Origin: Rhizobium sp. NXC14
GTDB lineage: Bacteria > Pseudomonadota > Alphaproteobacteria > Rhizobiales > Rhizobiaceae
Direction: 5' to 3'
Assembly: GCF_002117485.1 (NCBI RefSeq)
Contig: NZ_CP021032.1
Span: 186,001 to 250,000 of the forward strand
DNA: 64,000 nucleotides
Shown here: one piece after another, positions 8,558-17,076 of the stretch
Layout of the letters: every line of letters starts with the position of its first letter
Numbering within the stretch: the stretch's first letter is position 1
The notes under the pieces: generated by a model
Told to the model about the DNA's origin: nothing
The model's database searches: none
Seen by the model: the letters and a program-made list of their open reading frames with translations, nothing else
Program-made: the position numbers and the translations under genes

Positions 8558-9640
8558 ATGCAATCTGCTGTCTCCGTCAAGGATCTGAAGATCGCCTATG
8601 GCGACCATACAGTGATCGAGAAGATGTCGATCGACATCGCGCCGCGCGAATTCCTGGTGCTGCTCGGCCCTTCGGGCTGCGGCAAGTCCACGCTTCTGAA
8701 CGCCATCGCCGGGTTGCAGGACATTACTGCAGGCGAAATCTGGATCTCGGGCAAGAATGTCAGCTGGGAGGAGCCGAAGGACCGTGGCATCGGCATGGTC
8801 TTCCAGTCCTACGCACTCTACCCGCGCATGTCGGTCCGCAAGAACCTCTCCTTCGGGCTTCGCGTCGCAGGCCTGCCAAAGGCCGAGATCGAGGCACGCG
8901 TCGCCCGCACGGCCGCGCTCCTCCATCTCGACACATTGCTCGACCGGCGTCCTGCCGAGCTGTCCGGCGGCCAGCGGCAGCGCGTCGCCATCGGCCGGGC
9001 ACTGGTGCGAGAAGTGGATATGTTCCTCTTCGACGAGCCGCTGTCGAATCTCGACGCCAAGCTGCGCAACGAATTGCGCGTCGAGATCAAGAAGCTGCAT
9101 CAAAGCCTCGGCAACACCATGATTTACGTGACCCACGATCAGGTCGAGGCCCTGACGCTCGCCGACCGCATCGCCATCATGCGCGACGGCGTGATCCAGC
9201 AGCTTGCTTCGCCGGCCGAGATCTACCGCCGTCCGGCCAATCTCTTCGTCGCCGGCTTCATCGGTGCTCCGGCGATGAATTTCGTCGAGGGCCGGATCGA
9301 GCGCGGCGGCGGAGCACCCGTCTTCAGAAGCAACGGCCTAACCGTCGACCTCACCGACTATACCTTTCGCACGGCTGCCGTGGAAGGACCTGTTACGTTA
9401 GGCTTTCGCCCTGAGCACCTTGTGCTCGACGGGGCGGCAAGCGGGCTTCCCACGATTGCTGGCCGTGTTTCCGTCGTCGAGCCGATGGGTTCGGATGCCA
9501 TCGTCTGGTTCGACTGGGCGGAGCACAGTCTCTCCCTTCGTTTCATGGGCGACGTCGACTTCAAGCCCGGCGATGCCATGGCTCCGGGCCTTGATATCAC
9601 CAAGGCGTCACTCTTCGCTGCCGATGGATCGCGGCTTTGA
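8558..9640 (+). CDS. Carbohydrate ABC transporter ATPase (MalK/UgpC type)
   Basis: A 360-residue ATPase. Walker A GPSGCGKST is at residues 37-45, followed by Q-loop VFQSYALYPRM, signature LSGGQRQRVAIGRA and Walker B MFLFDEPLSNLDAKLR, with switch histidine in YVTHDQVEA. The last about 120 residues form the MalK-type OB/TOBE regulatory domain (LGFRPEHLVL). It powers import through the two permeases just upstream. This gene completes the transporter. Confidence 0.93.
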   Translation: MQSAVSVKDLKIAYGDHTVIEKMSIDIAPREFLVLLGPSGCGKSTLLNAIAGLQDITAGEIWISGKNVSWEEPKDRGIGMVFQSYALYPRMSVRKNLSFGLRVAGLPKAEIEARVARTAALLHLDTLLDRRPAELSGGQRQRVAIGRALVREVDMFLFDEPLSNLDAKLRNELRVEIKKLHQSLGNTMIYVTHDQVEALTLADRIAIMRDGVIQQLASPAEIYRRPANLFVAGFIGAPAMNFVEGRIERGGGAPVFRSNGLTVDLTDYTFRTAAVEGPVTLGFRPEHLVLDGAASGLPTIAGRVSVVEPMGSDAIVWFDWAEHSLSLRFMGDVDFKPGDAMAPGLDITKASLFAADGSRL

Positions 9641-9724
9641 CGCGCCATTCCTTTGCTTTCCCGCAATTTCGGATGTGCTTTGCGCTGCATTGAGGAATTG
9701 CTCCAGGACAGGATTTGAAAAGAC

Positions 9725-11377
9725 ATGTCTGAGATCATTTATGATGCGCTGGTGATCGGCTCCGGCGCGGCGGGTTCCTTCGCGGTCAAAGAGCTGACGG
9801 CCAAGGGCCTGTCGGTGCTGCTGCTCGAGGCTGGGCCGGCCGTCGGCCCCAGGGATTTCAACCCGGCACGCAAGAAGGCGCCGGCAAGCAGCATCAATAT
9901 ATGGGAGCGTGCGCGCGCCACCCTGAAGGGCCAGCCGATCCAGGCGCGGGCGGCCTTCTTTACCGAGCGCTTCAGCCACTTCTTCGTCAACGATCGCAAG
10001 AACCCCTATACGACGCCGAAGAACGAGCCCTTTCTCTGGATCCGCGGCCGCCAGGGCGGCGGGCGCCTGCACAGTTTCGGCCGCGTGCTGCTGCGCTGGA
10101 CCGACGATGATTTCAAGATCCGATCGCGCACCGGAAAGGGCGTGGACTGGCCGATCTCCTATGACGAGCTTGCGCCCTTCTATGGCGAAGTCGAGGCCTA
10201 TCTCGAGCTCTACGGCAACAAGGACGATGTGCCGACCTTGCCGGACGGCGTCTATGCGAAGCCGGCAAGCCTCACGCCCGCCGAGCAGATATTCAAGCAG
10301 GCTGTAGAAAGCCGCTGGCCGGACCGGCGCGTCATCTCCTGGCGCTATATAGCGCCCGACGCAGAACGCATGCCGCGACCGCTGCGGGACGCAAAGGCGA
10401 CCGGCCGGCTGACGGTCCGTTATGACGCCGTCGTGCGTCGCATCACCACCGACGAAAAAACCGGCCGCGCCACCGGTGCGGAATTCATCGATCGCAACAC
10501 GGGCAAGGTTTCGACGGCTCGCGCCGCGACAATCGTGCTTGCGGCCTCGCCGATCGAGAGCGTGCGGCTGCTGCTGAACTCGGTATCGGCAAGACATCCT
10601 GACGGGCTCGGAAACAGCTCGGGCGCGCTCGGGCGCTATTTCATGGATCAGCTTCCATGCCTTGCCTTTGGCTCCTTTCCCAAGGCGAAGGGTTGGGCCG
10701 TCGACGATTCCGCTCCTGTCGATCCCTTCTACAATCCGTCGGGTGGCATCTTCATCCCGCGTTTCGACGAGGGTGACGCCGCCCGCGGCGATTTCGACTA
10801 TCAGGGCAGCATCGGCAGGGCGCCGGTTTCAGAGGATGCCGATGCGCGTCTCGCCTTCTTCGGCTTCGGCCGCATGCTGCCCTATGCCGATAATCGCATC
10901 ACCCTCGATGGCAAGCGCAAGGACGCCTGGAACATTCCGGTGCCACACATTCGCTGCGTCATGCAGGAGGAGGAGCGGCGGCTGCTCCGCCGGCAGGAGG
11001 AGACGTTGATCGCCATGGTCAAAGAGGTCGGCGGCGATCTTGAATTCATCGGATCGCCCACCGGCCTCAAGGAGATGGGCAGAGGCGCCTTTCCCGACGC
11101 CGATGCCTTCAGCCGCTTCATGTTCCGCACATGGTTCCGCAAGACCATGTGCATGGGCGCAGCAATCCATGAAACCGGCGGTGCGCGCATGGGCGAAAGC
11201 CCGGAAGCTTCAGTGCTCAATCCCTACAATCAACTGTGGGATGCTCCGAACGTCATCGTCACCGACGCCAGCGCCTTTCCGGGCAGCGGCATCGCTGGCA
11301 CGACGCTCACCGTCATGGCGCTGACCATCCGCGCCTGCCGCAACCTTGTCGACCACTACCGAACGGGACTGCTCTAG
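9725..11377 (+). CDS. GMC-family FAD oxidoreductase (sugar/glucoside dehydrogenase-like)
   Basis: A 550-residue glucose-methanol-choline oxidoreductase. The N-terminal FAD Rossmann motif reads ALVIGSGAAGSFAVKEL (residues about 8-24). The C-terminal catalytic region contains HETGGARMG and TDASAFPGSGIAGTTLTVMAL. Sequences of this layout include the large subunit of glucoside 3-dehydrogenases and related sugar dehydrogenases, which oxidise C3 of sugars. No small Gluconate_2-dh3-type subunit or cytochrome gene is next to it. It ends the operon behind the ABC transporter, so it probably oxidises the imported sugar; the acceptor is unknown. No signal peptide is seen. Confidence 0.85.
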   Translation: MSEIIYDALVIGSGAAGSFAVKELTAKGLSVLLLEAGPAVGPRDFNPARKKAPASSINIWERARATLKGQPIQARAAFFTERFSHFFVNDRKNPYTTPKNEPFLWIRGRQGGGRLHSFGRVLLRWTDDDFKIRSRTGKGVDWPISYDELAPFYGEVEAYLELYGNKDDVPTLPDGVYAKPASLTPAEQIFKQAVESRWPDRRVISWRYIAPDAERMPRPLRDAKATGRLTVRYDAVVRRITTDEKTGRATGAEFIDRNTGKVSTARAATIVLAASPIESVRLLLNSVSARHPDGLGNSSGALGRYFMDQLPCLAFGSFPKAKGWAVDDSAPVDPFYNPSGGIFIPRFDEGDAARGDFDYQGSIGRAPVSEDADARLAFFGFGRMLPYADNRITLDGKRKDAWNIPVPHIRCVMQEEERRLLRRQEETLIAMVKEVGGDLEFIGSPTGLKEMGRGAFPDADAFSRFMFRTWFRKTMCMGAAIHETGGARMGESPEASVLNPYNQLWDAPNVIVTDASAFPGSGIAGTTLTVMALTIRACRNLVDHYRTGLL

Positions 11378-11531
11378 GCACGCCTCCATCTCGTGTAGGC
11401 GGCGTCTAAAAAGTTCGCCGGCATGTGGAGTGGCGAAAGAGGCGAACAAGTGAACGAGCTGTGGGTTATCCAACCGTCACACTAACTTTGCAGTGACATG
11501 CTCCTGTCAACTGAGCAGGAAGGGAAAGCCC

Positions 11532-12446
11532 ATGTCTAAAACACATCAGGACCAGCTCAGCCGGATAAAGGCCGAAATCGCCGACAGCTTCGATGAGGAG
11601 CTGGAAATGCAGCTGGAGGAAGACCGGCTGGACGATCTGGTCGTCGAAGGAATGACGGAACCGGCGGAGCAGACGCTCGATCGGAAGATCTATTTCCGCG
11701 AGCTTTTCCGACTGCAGCACGAACTGGTTCGGCTGCAGGATTGGGTTCAGTACAAGAAGCTGAAGGTCGTCGTGCTTTTCGAAGGCCGGGATTCGGCCGG
11801 CAAGGGTGGCGCGATCAAGCGCGTAACCCAAAGGCTCAACCCGCGCGTCTGCCGCACAGTGGCACTGCCTGCGCCGACCGAACGGGAGCGCCATCAATGG
11901 TATTTCCAGCGTTATGTCCCGCATCTTCCCACCGCCGGCGAGATCGTGCTCTTCGACCGCAGCTGGTACAACCGCGCCGGCGTCGAGCGCGTGATGGGCT
12001 TCTGCACTCCTGACGAACTCGAGGAGTTCTTCCGCTCGGTGCCCGAATTCGAACGGATGCTCGTCCGATCCGGCATCGTGCTGATCAAATACTGGTTCTC
12101 GATCACCGACGAGGAACAGGAATTCCGCTTCAAGATGCGCATCCACGATCCGCTGAAGCAGTGGAAGCTTTCGCCGATGGACATGGAAAGCCGCATCCAC
12201 TGGGAGGAATATACCAAGGCCAAGGAAGAAATGCTGGCGCGCACACACACCAAGGAGGCGCCCTGGTGGGTGGTGCAGGCCGTCGACAAGAAGCGGGCGC
12301 GGCTGAACTGCATCGCCCATCTTCTTGATCAGATTCCCTACGAGGACGTGCCGAAGCCTGAGATTCAGCTGCCGGATCGTATCCGTCATGCCGACTACAT
12401 CAGGGCGCCGGTTCCGGCTGATATGTATGTGCCTGAGCGCTATTGA
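11532..12446 (+). CDS. ppk2: Polyphosphate kinase 2 (PPK2)
   Basis: A 304-residue PPK2 enzyme, which transfers phosphate between polyphosphate and nucleoside diphosphates. Walker A GRDSAGKGG is at residues 85-93, Walker B with the lid-proximal segment VLFDRSWYNRAGVERVMGFC at about 139-158, and the conserved KMRIHDPLKQWKLSPMD follows. The start ATG 11532 was preferred because it follows GGAAGGG at good spacing; an upstream in-frame ATG at 11493 lacks one. It stands alone on the plus strand and is followed by a GC-rich hairpin. Single-domain length fits class I PPK2. Confidence 0.93.
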   Translation: MSKTHQDQLSRIKAEIADSFDEELEMQLEEDRLDDLVVEGMTEPAEQTLDRKIYFRELFRLQHELVRLQDWVQYKKLKVVVLFEGRDSAGKGGAIKRVTQRLNPRVCRTVALPAPTERERHQWYFQRYVPHLPTAGEIVLFDRSWYNRAGVERVMGFCTPDELEEFFRSVPEFERMLVRSGIVLIKYWFSITDEEQEFRFKMRIHDPLKQWKLSPMDMESRIHWEEYTKAKEEMLARTHTKEAPWWVVQAVDKKRARLNCIAHLLDQIPYEDVPKPEIQLPDRIRHADYIRAPVPADMYVPERY

Positions 12447-12489
12447 AAGCATAGCCGCAACAAGTCGGCTTCCGAAGCGTTGAAACCGA

Positions 12490-12517
12490 GACCGCATGGT
12501 CACTGGACCGTGCGGTC
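12490..12517 (+). terminator. Hairpin downstream of ppk2
   Basis: Two 12-base arms, 12490-12501 and 12506-12517, pair with one T-G wobble around a 4-base loop. There is no run of T after it, so termination is only a possibility; it may instead stabilise the mRNA end. Confidence 0.4.
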
Positions 12518-12603
12518 AACGCGTGTTTCCCAACGGCTGCATCGTGAGGTATAAAGACTGAGCGTCCTTCGGCCGATAATACGGAGATGACGGGAGGTTG
12601 GTC

Positions 12604-12795
12604 ATGACCGGCTTTTGGAGATTAATCGTTCAGGAGGTTGTGCTCTCGGCGATTCTGGCGGCCGGCAGTGTTATCGGCCTTCCCAAGCTTGCCGACCCGA
12701 ACGCCAGCGCCGATTATCCTTTGGCAGCCGTGGTTTTTCTGGCGATGTCAGCGGCTTTGGTGACTTATGAGCTTCTGACACGGAAGCCATCCTGA
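12604..12795 (+). CDS. Small two-helix membrane protein, unknown function
   Basis: A 63-residue frame starting at ATG 12604, six bases after a GGGAGG ribosome site. It has two hydrophobic stretches (about residues 8-27, VQEVVLSAILAAGSVIGLP, and 38-56, YPLAAVVFLAMSAALVTYE), suggesting a small inner-membrane protein with a short connecting loop. I recognise no family. The strong ribosome site and hydrophobic pattern favour a real gene. Confidence 0.55.
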   Translation: MTGFWRLIVQEVVLSAILAAGSVIGLPKLADPNASADYPLAAVVFLAMSAALVTYELLTRKPS

Positions 12796-12928
12796 TGCTC
12801 TCGTTTACCGGCCGGTTGGCGCAGCCAATAAGGTGCGGCCGACCGACAGATTGCGCCAGCACGTCCGGCAAGCTCGTTACGCCGCGCTAGAACACGGCCT
12901 AACGATTGCACCGCCGCAGCCGCGGCCG

Positions 12929-13804
12929 TCAGGCCGCGATGTCAGCCATATGGTTCAGTTCCTCGTCGGCATCATCCGGCAGCACCAATCCGGCAGCAGC
13001 GAGATTCTCCCTGAGATGGCCGAGCGACGACGTGCCGGGGATCAACAGGATATTGGCTGCGCGGCGCAACAGCCAGGCGAGCGCCACCTGCATCGGCGTG
13101 GCGCTGAGGCGTGCGCCAACATTGGAGAGTGTGGACGATTGCAGCGGCGTGAAGCCGCCGAGCGGGAAGAACGGCACATAGGCGGTGCCCTGACGGGCGA
13201 GCTCGTCGATGAGCCGGTCGTCGTTCCGATGCGCCAGATTGTACTGGTTTTGCACACAGACGATCTCGGTGATCCCGCGGCCTTCGGCGACCTGTTTCGA
13301 TGTGGCGTTGCTTAAACCTATGTGACGGATCAGACCTTGCCGCTGGAGATCAGCCAGAACCGTCAGGGGTGCTTCTATCGAGCCTTCGGCCGGGCTATGC
13401 AGGTCAAATGTGATCCGGAGGTTGACGACATCAAGCACCTCGAGGCCGAGGTTGCGAAGATTGTCGTGAACCGCCTGCGTCAGTTCCTGGCGCGAGAAGG
13501 CCGGAATCCAGGACCCGTCCGCGCCGCGCCGCGCGCCGACCTTGGTGACGATGACGAGATCGTCGCCATAGGGATGGAGCGCTTCACGGATGATCTGATT
13601 GGTCACGTGCGGGCCGTAGAAATCGCTGGTATCGATATGGTTCACGCCGCATGCGACCGCCTCGCGCAGCACCGCCAGAGCGGCGCCGCGATCCTTTGGC
13701 GGGCCGAACACGCCGGGCCCTGCCAGCTGCATGGCGCCATAGCCAAGTCGCCTCACCTTGCGGTCGCCGATATTGAATGTGCCGGATTGATGGATGATGG
13801 ACAT
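12929..13804 (-). CDS. pdxI: Aldo/keto reductase of the PdxI/YdbC family (pyridoxal reductase-like)
   Basis: A 291-residue aldo/keto reductase. The pattern RLGYGAMQLAGPGVFGPP near the N-terminus, NHIDTSDFYGPHVTNQIIRE, and LEVLDVVNLR are characteristic of E. coli YdbC/PdxI, an NADPH-dependent pyridoxal reductase. Tetrad residues Asp58, Tyr63 and Lys88 are present; the usual tetrad His region reads VVNLR, as in that subfamily. ATG 13804 was chosen: the frame is open upstream to 14236, but that extension is antisense to the LysR gene. It is divergent from that LysR gene, its likely regulator. The substrate assignment rests on family resemblance. Confidence 0.82.
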   Translation of the reverse strand: MSIIHQSGTFNIGDRKVRRLGYGAMQLAGPGVFGPPKDRGAALAVLREAVACGVNHIDTSDFYGPHVTNQIIREALHPYGDDLVIVTKVGARRGADGSWIPAFSRQELTQAVHDNLRNLGLEVLDVVNLRITFDLHSPAEGSIEAPLTVLADLQRQGLIRHIGLSNATSKQVAEGRGITEIVCVQNQYNLAHRNDDRLIDELARQGTAYVPFFPLGGFTPLQSSTLSNVGARLSATPMQVALAWLLRRAANILLIPGTSSLGHLRENLAAAGLVLPDDADEELNHMADIAA

Positions 13805-13901
13805 GGTCGCGCTCCTTTCAACAGATGAGATTAAACTTACTCCTTGGCGGTGCGTGTGATAATTGGGTACAATGCGCACGGGCCGTGCGGAGTGGCGAAC
13901 A

Positions 13902-14813
13902 GTGAAAGCAGACCTGAGTGACCTCAACGCCTTCGTCGCAGTGGCGCGGGCGGGTGGTTTTCGCGAGGCAGCGCGTGCCAGTGGCAGCAGCGCCTCCTTC
14001 TTGAGCGAAGCGGTGCGTCGCCTGGAGGCTGATCTCGACGTCAGGCTCCTCAATCGGACGACGCGTAGCGTCGTTACGACCGAAGCGGGCAAGGGTCTGC
14101 TGGAGCGGCTCGGCCCTGCTTTGACGGAGGTGGAGGCCGCGCTCGACGTGGTCAACCGCTTTCGCGACAGGCCGGCTGGCTCGCTGCGGCTCAATGTGCC
14201 GGTCAGCGCTGCGCGGCTGGTGCTGCCTGCCATCATCCCGCCATTCCTCGCCGCCTACCCCGACATTTGCCTGGAGATAGTCGCCGAGGAGAGCTTTGTC
14301 GACGTGCTCGCTGCCGGGTGTGACGCCGGCATCCGTTATGACGAGCGGCTGGAGCAGGATATGATCGCGATTCCGATTGGTCCGCGCCACCAGCGCTTTG
14401 CCACCGCGGCATCGCCTGCTTATCTCGACCGCCGAGGGCGGCCGCGACATCCGAGTGAACTCCTTGATCACGCCTGTTTGTTGGGCCGTTTTGCCAGCGG
14501 TGCGCTGACGACGCCATGGGAATATGAGCGGGACGGCGAGGTGGTGCGGGTCGAACCGACCGGCCCATTGATCGTCAGGGTCGGCGGGGCGACCGATCTT
14601 TCCGTCGACGCGGCGATAGCGGGCACAGGAATCATCTGCATTTTCGAGGATTGGCTGCGTCCGCATTTCGACAGCGGCGCACTGGAGCCCGTCCTCGAGC
14701 CGTGGTGGCAGCGCTTTTCAGGACCGTTTCTCTATTATCCCGGCCGGCGTCTGGTGCCTGCGCCGCTCAGGGCATTCATCGACTTCGTCAAGGCATCGGC
14801 CAACTGGGTTTGA
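13902..14813 (+). CDS. LysR-family transcriptional regulator
   Basis: A roughly 303-residue LysR protein. The winged helix-turn-helix is at about residues 5-62 (LNAFVAVARAGGFREAARASGSSASFLSEAVRRLEADL), followed by the substrate-binding-like domain (PAGSLRLNVPVSAARLVLPAIIPPFL). The GTG at 13902 was chosen because it puts the DNA-binding domain at the usual distance from the N-terminus and follows CGGAG; ATG 13872 would add ten residues. The gene is divergent from the PdxI-like reductase with about 97 bases between starts, the classic arrangement for a LysR protein and its target. Confidence 0.87.
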   Translation: MKADLSDLNAFVAVARAGGFREAARASGSSASFLSEAVRRLEADLDVRLLNRTTRSVVTTEAGKGLLERLGPALTEVEAALDVVNRFRDRPAGSLRLNVPVSAARLVLPAIIPPFLAAYPDICLEIVAEESFVDVLAAGCDAGIRYDERLEQDMIAIPIGPRHQRFATAASPAYLDRRGRPRHPSELLDHACLLGRFASGALTTPWEYERDGEVVRVEPTGPLIVRVGGATDLSVDAAIAGTGIICIFEDWLRPHFDSGALEPVLEPWWQRFSGPFLYYPGRRLVPAPLRAFIDFVKASANWV

Positions 14814-14842
14814 TGTCCGTCGGCGAGCCTCCGCGCCTAGCG

Positions 14843-15334
14843 TCAGAGCGTGACCTCGGCGTTGTCGCCCATATCAGGTTTGCTGTTTGTGATCGCTGCG
14901 GCCGCCATTTTGATATAGCTGATGATGGTGCCGGGGCTGTCCCAATATTCAGCCGAAGACGGGGTAACCTTGAGGATGCGGATGGAGGGATCGTCGGGAT
15001 TGTCCCACCATGCCTTTGCCGGCGTTGCCCACAATTCACGGATCTTTTCGCGGTCGTTCTGCACCTCGGCCGTCCCCGCCACGGAAAGATATTTCTGCGC
15101 CTTGGTGTCGGCAAAGGCCAGGCAGACGTTCGGCCAGCGGGCGACCTCGTCGTCCTTGTTACTGGCGAGATCAGTCAGAAAATAGACCGCGTTTTCAAGC
15201 TGCGCGCTATAGGCGGACATCGGCCGGGCGCGCAGATTGTCGCCGTTGCGGGTCGTCAACATGCAGAAGCCTATTCGGTCGATCAATTCCCATACCCGCG
15301 TCGCGTCATCCTGCTCGGCCATCGTCATCTCCAT
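14843..15334 (-). CDS. Pyridoxamine 5'-phosphate oxidase-related (general stress protein 26-like) flavin protein
   Basis: A 163-residue FMN-binding split-barrel protein. It shows WELIDRIGFCMLTTRNGDNLRARPM, the typical first strands, then VYFLTDLASNKDDEVARWPNVCLAFAD and a C-terminal WWDNPDDPSIRILKVTPSSAEYWDSP, characteristic of the GSP26/YdaG-like family. These proteins bind flavin and are induced by stress; the reaction is not established. It converges with the LysR gene (29 bases between stops). Confidence 0.85.
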   Translation of the reverse strand: MEMTMAEQDDATRVWELIDRIGFCMLTTRNGDNLRARPMSAYSAQLENAVYFLTDLASNKDDEVARWPNVCLAFADTKAQKYLSVAGTAEVQNDREKIRELWATPAKAWWDNPDDPSIRILKVTPSSAEYWDSPGTIISYIKMAAAAITNSKPDMGDNAEVTL

Positions 15335-15382
15335 TTGTGCGAGACGGAGTAACCATCTGCTGGAGCCGATGTTCCCGAGGTT

Positions 15383-15961
15383 TTAGGTGGCCAACTCCCG
15401 GAAGGTGATCGAATAACGCAGCCGATCGACAGGCGGGATGGAATGCTCCCAGAGCGTTCTTGAGGCGCCGGCCATGACGTAGGCGGAGCCGGGTTCAAGC
15501 ACGAGCGATCGCCGCTGCCACTTGTCGCCATTCCGGCGCCTCAGCCTAAAGGTGCAGGACGAAAGCAGGGAGATGCCGACGATGCGGCCGAACACAGATT
15601 TATCCTTGTGCCAGCCGATCGGCGCGCCGGGTGCGTATTCCGTCACGAGAATATGTTCGAGCGCCTCCGGCACAATTTCCGCGAAGCGTGCGGCGATCTC
15701 GCGAATGGGGAGCAACCATGACGGTATCGCCTCTGCTTTTCTCATGCGCTGACTATCGAAGTCGTATTTCCAGCCGAAGGAGACCGTTCTGCGTTTGCCT
15801 TCGAACCCGTGGAAGTCGAAGGCTTTCAACGGCAGGGCCGGTATCGCTTCGAGAACTGAGCGCTGCAGATCGACGGGCACAATATCCTGACTATATCGGA
15901 AACCCTCGGGAAAGCCGTCGTCGGCCGCGCCAAAGAGATCCTTCTGTGCAATCACGGTCAC
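15383..15961 (-). CDS. alkB: AlkB-like 2-oxoglutarate/Fe(II) dioxygenase
   Basis: A 192-residue protein of the AlkB family, which oxidatively demethylates alkylated nucleic acid bases. Fe ligands are seen in GWHKDKSVFG (HxD) and the distal His in WEHSIPPVDRLRYSITFRE, which also holds the arginines that bind 2-oxoglutarate. The N-terminal nucleotide-recognition lid is present (FGWKYDFDS). Ten bases separate it from the downstream small gene at 16166-15972, transcribed in the same direction and lying upstream of it, so the two may be co-transcribed. The length fits bacterial AlkB homologs of the short type. Confidence 0.85.
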   Translation of the reverse strand: MTVIAQKDLFGAADDGFPEGFRYSQDIVPVDLQRSVLEAIPALPLKAFDFHGFEGKRRTVSFGWKYDFDSQRMRKAEAIPSWLLPIREIAARFAEIVPEALEHILVTEYAPGAPIGWHKDKSVFGRIVGISLLSSCTFRLRRRNGDKWQRRSLVLEPGSAYVMAGASRTLWEHSIPPVDRLRYSITFRELAT

Positions 15962-15971
15962 CGCTCGTTCC

Positions 15972-16166
15972 TCAATGCACGCTCGGGGTTTCCATGACCG
16001 TCGCGAAGTCTTCTGCGACCAGTTCGCTGACTGCTATCAGGATTTCCTCTCGCGAAAAGCCCGACGTCAGTGCCCGCTGAATCAGATCCTGCAAATCCGG
16101 CTCAACGACATCGCGGCAATCCTCGAGGCGTTCCTCCGAAACGGTGAGGCTATTCAATTCGTTCAT
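15972..16166 (-). CDS. Small acidic hypothetical protein
   Basis: A 64-residue acidic frame (VSEERLEDCRDVVEPDLQDLIQRALTSGF is its N-terminal half) lying just upstream of alkB in the same direction. It reads as helical throughout, with no membrane segment. The start ATG is preceded by AAAGGAT. I do not recognise a family. Proximity to alkB and good codon use support a real gene, but its function is unknown. Confidence 0.5.
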   Translation of the reverse strand: MNELNSLTVSEERLEDCRDVVEPDLQDLIQRALTSGFSREEILIAVSELVAEDFATVMETPSVH

Positions 16167-16211
16167 TGTCTATCCTTTCGGGAAATGTAACTGCTGAAAC
16201 GGGGCGGGAGT

Positions 16212-16445
16212 CTAACGGGCGGCGGTCCGTTTGCGCCCGACCAGCAGCCCTTCGCGCTGCATCTTCTTGCGTGCAGCCTTTCGCTGCCGGCTGATCGCCT
16301 GCGCTTTTTCCCGGACGCGGCGTTCGGATGGTTTCTCATAGGCGCGCCGTTCCTTCATTTCGCGAAACAGCCCTTCACGCTGCATCTTCTTCTTCAAGGC
16401 CCTGAGGGCCTGGTCGACGTTGTTGTCTCTTACGAGTACCTGCAT
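16212..16445 (-). CDS. rpsU: 30S ribosomal protein S21
   Basis: A 77-residue basic protein beginning [20 protein letters not shown], the S21 hallmark, and including [19 protein letters not shown]. The hexamer MQREGL occurs twice, at residues 21-26 and 62-67, the second in the basic C-terminal extension usual in alphaproteobacteria. S21 binds the small subunit near the mRNA exit channel. ATG 16445 follows an AAGGAGA ribosome site. A copy on a replicon of this kind is probably additional to a chromosomal one. Confidence 0.93.
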   Translation of the reverse strand: MQVLVRDNNVDQALRALKKKMQREGLFREMKERRAYEKPSERRVREKAQAISRQRKAARKKMQREGLLVGRKRTAAR

Positions 16446-17076
16446 GTCGGATTCTCCTTGCTAATGATTTGTCGATCGACTTTCGGTCGGACCGCGCGGC
16501 GATCGGCGCCTACATACGCTGCGGCTAAGCGGTGAAATGCCTTCACCGCAGTTTGGGACGGCATGCCGCCCCGCAGTAGCCGGCCTTCGACCGCAATCGC
16601 AGTCGCTATCTTCGTCGTTCGAAAGAAATCCTCTGCCGATCGTAGCCGGCATCATCGCTTGTTATCGGGATTGCCCATACCGCTCCGGCTGGCGCACACC
16701 GCCAATCCTTCGCCCTCGTTGACGAGGCGGCACCGCTTGAGTGTCCGATGGGATCGGGGGTCGACCTTAAAATAGGTGCGGGTGTCAGGCATTGCAATGG
16801 TGTGCAGGCACCATAAAGCAGCGCCAGAAAAGCGCCGTCATTGCGTAGTCGCCGCAGAGCTTCTTTCAAGTTTACCGCGTGTAAATTGGTCGAAATTGCT
16901 TCAAATTTGAATGAAACGGAGACCGTAATAAGCGTCTTATAAGAGCAGACACACGTTAAAGGCGAATGTTAACCTTGCGTTAAATAACCCATTGACTTGT
17001 ACTATTAATAAGTTGTTAAAGGGGCGGCTCGCTGAGGTCAAATTGGCCTGCTGATAAACAATTTTAGGAGAAACTA
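16446..17076. other. Intergenic region between rpsU and the adhesin gene
   Basis: About 630 bases with no convincing gene. Short open frames on both strands lack ribosome sites and family-like sequence. The right end becomes AT-rich; TTGACT at 16992-16997 may be a -35 element for the adhesin gene, but no good -10 follows at 17 bases. AGGAG at 17068-17072 is the ribosome site of that gene. I see nothing else. Confidence 0.5.
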
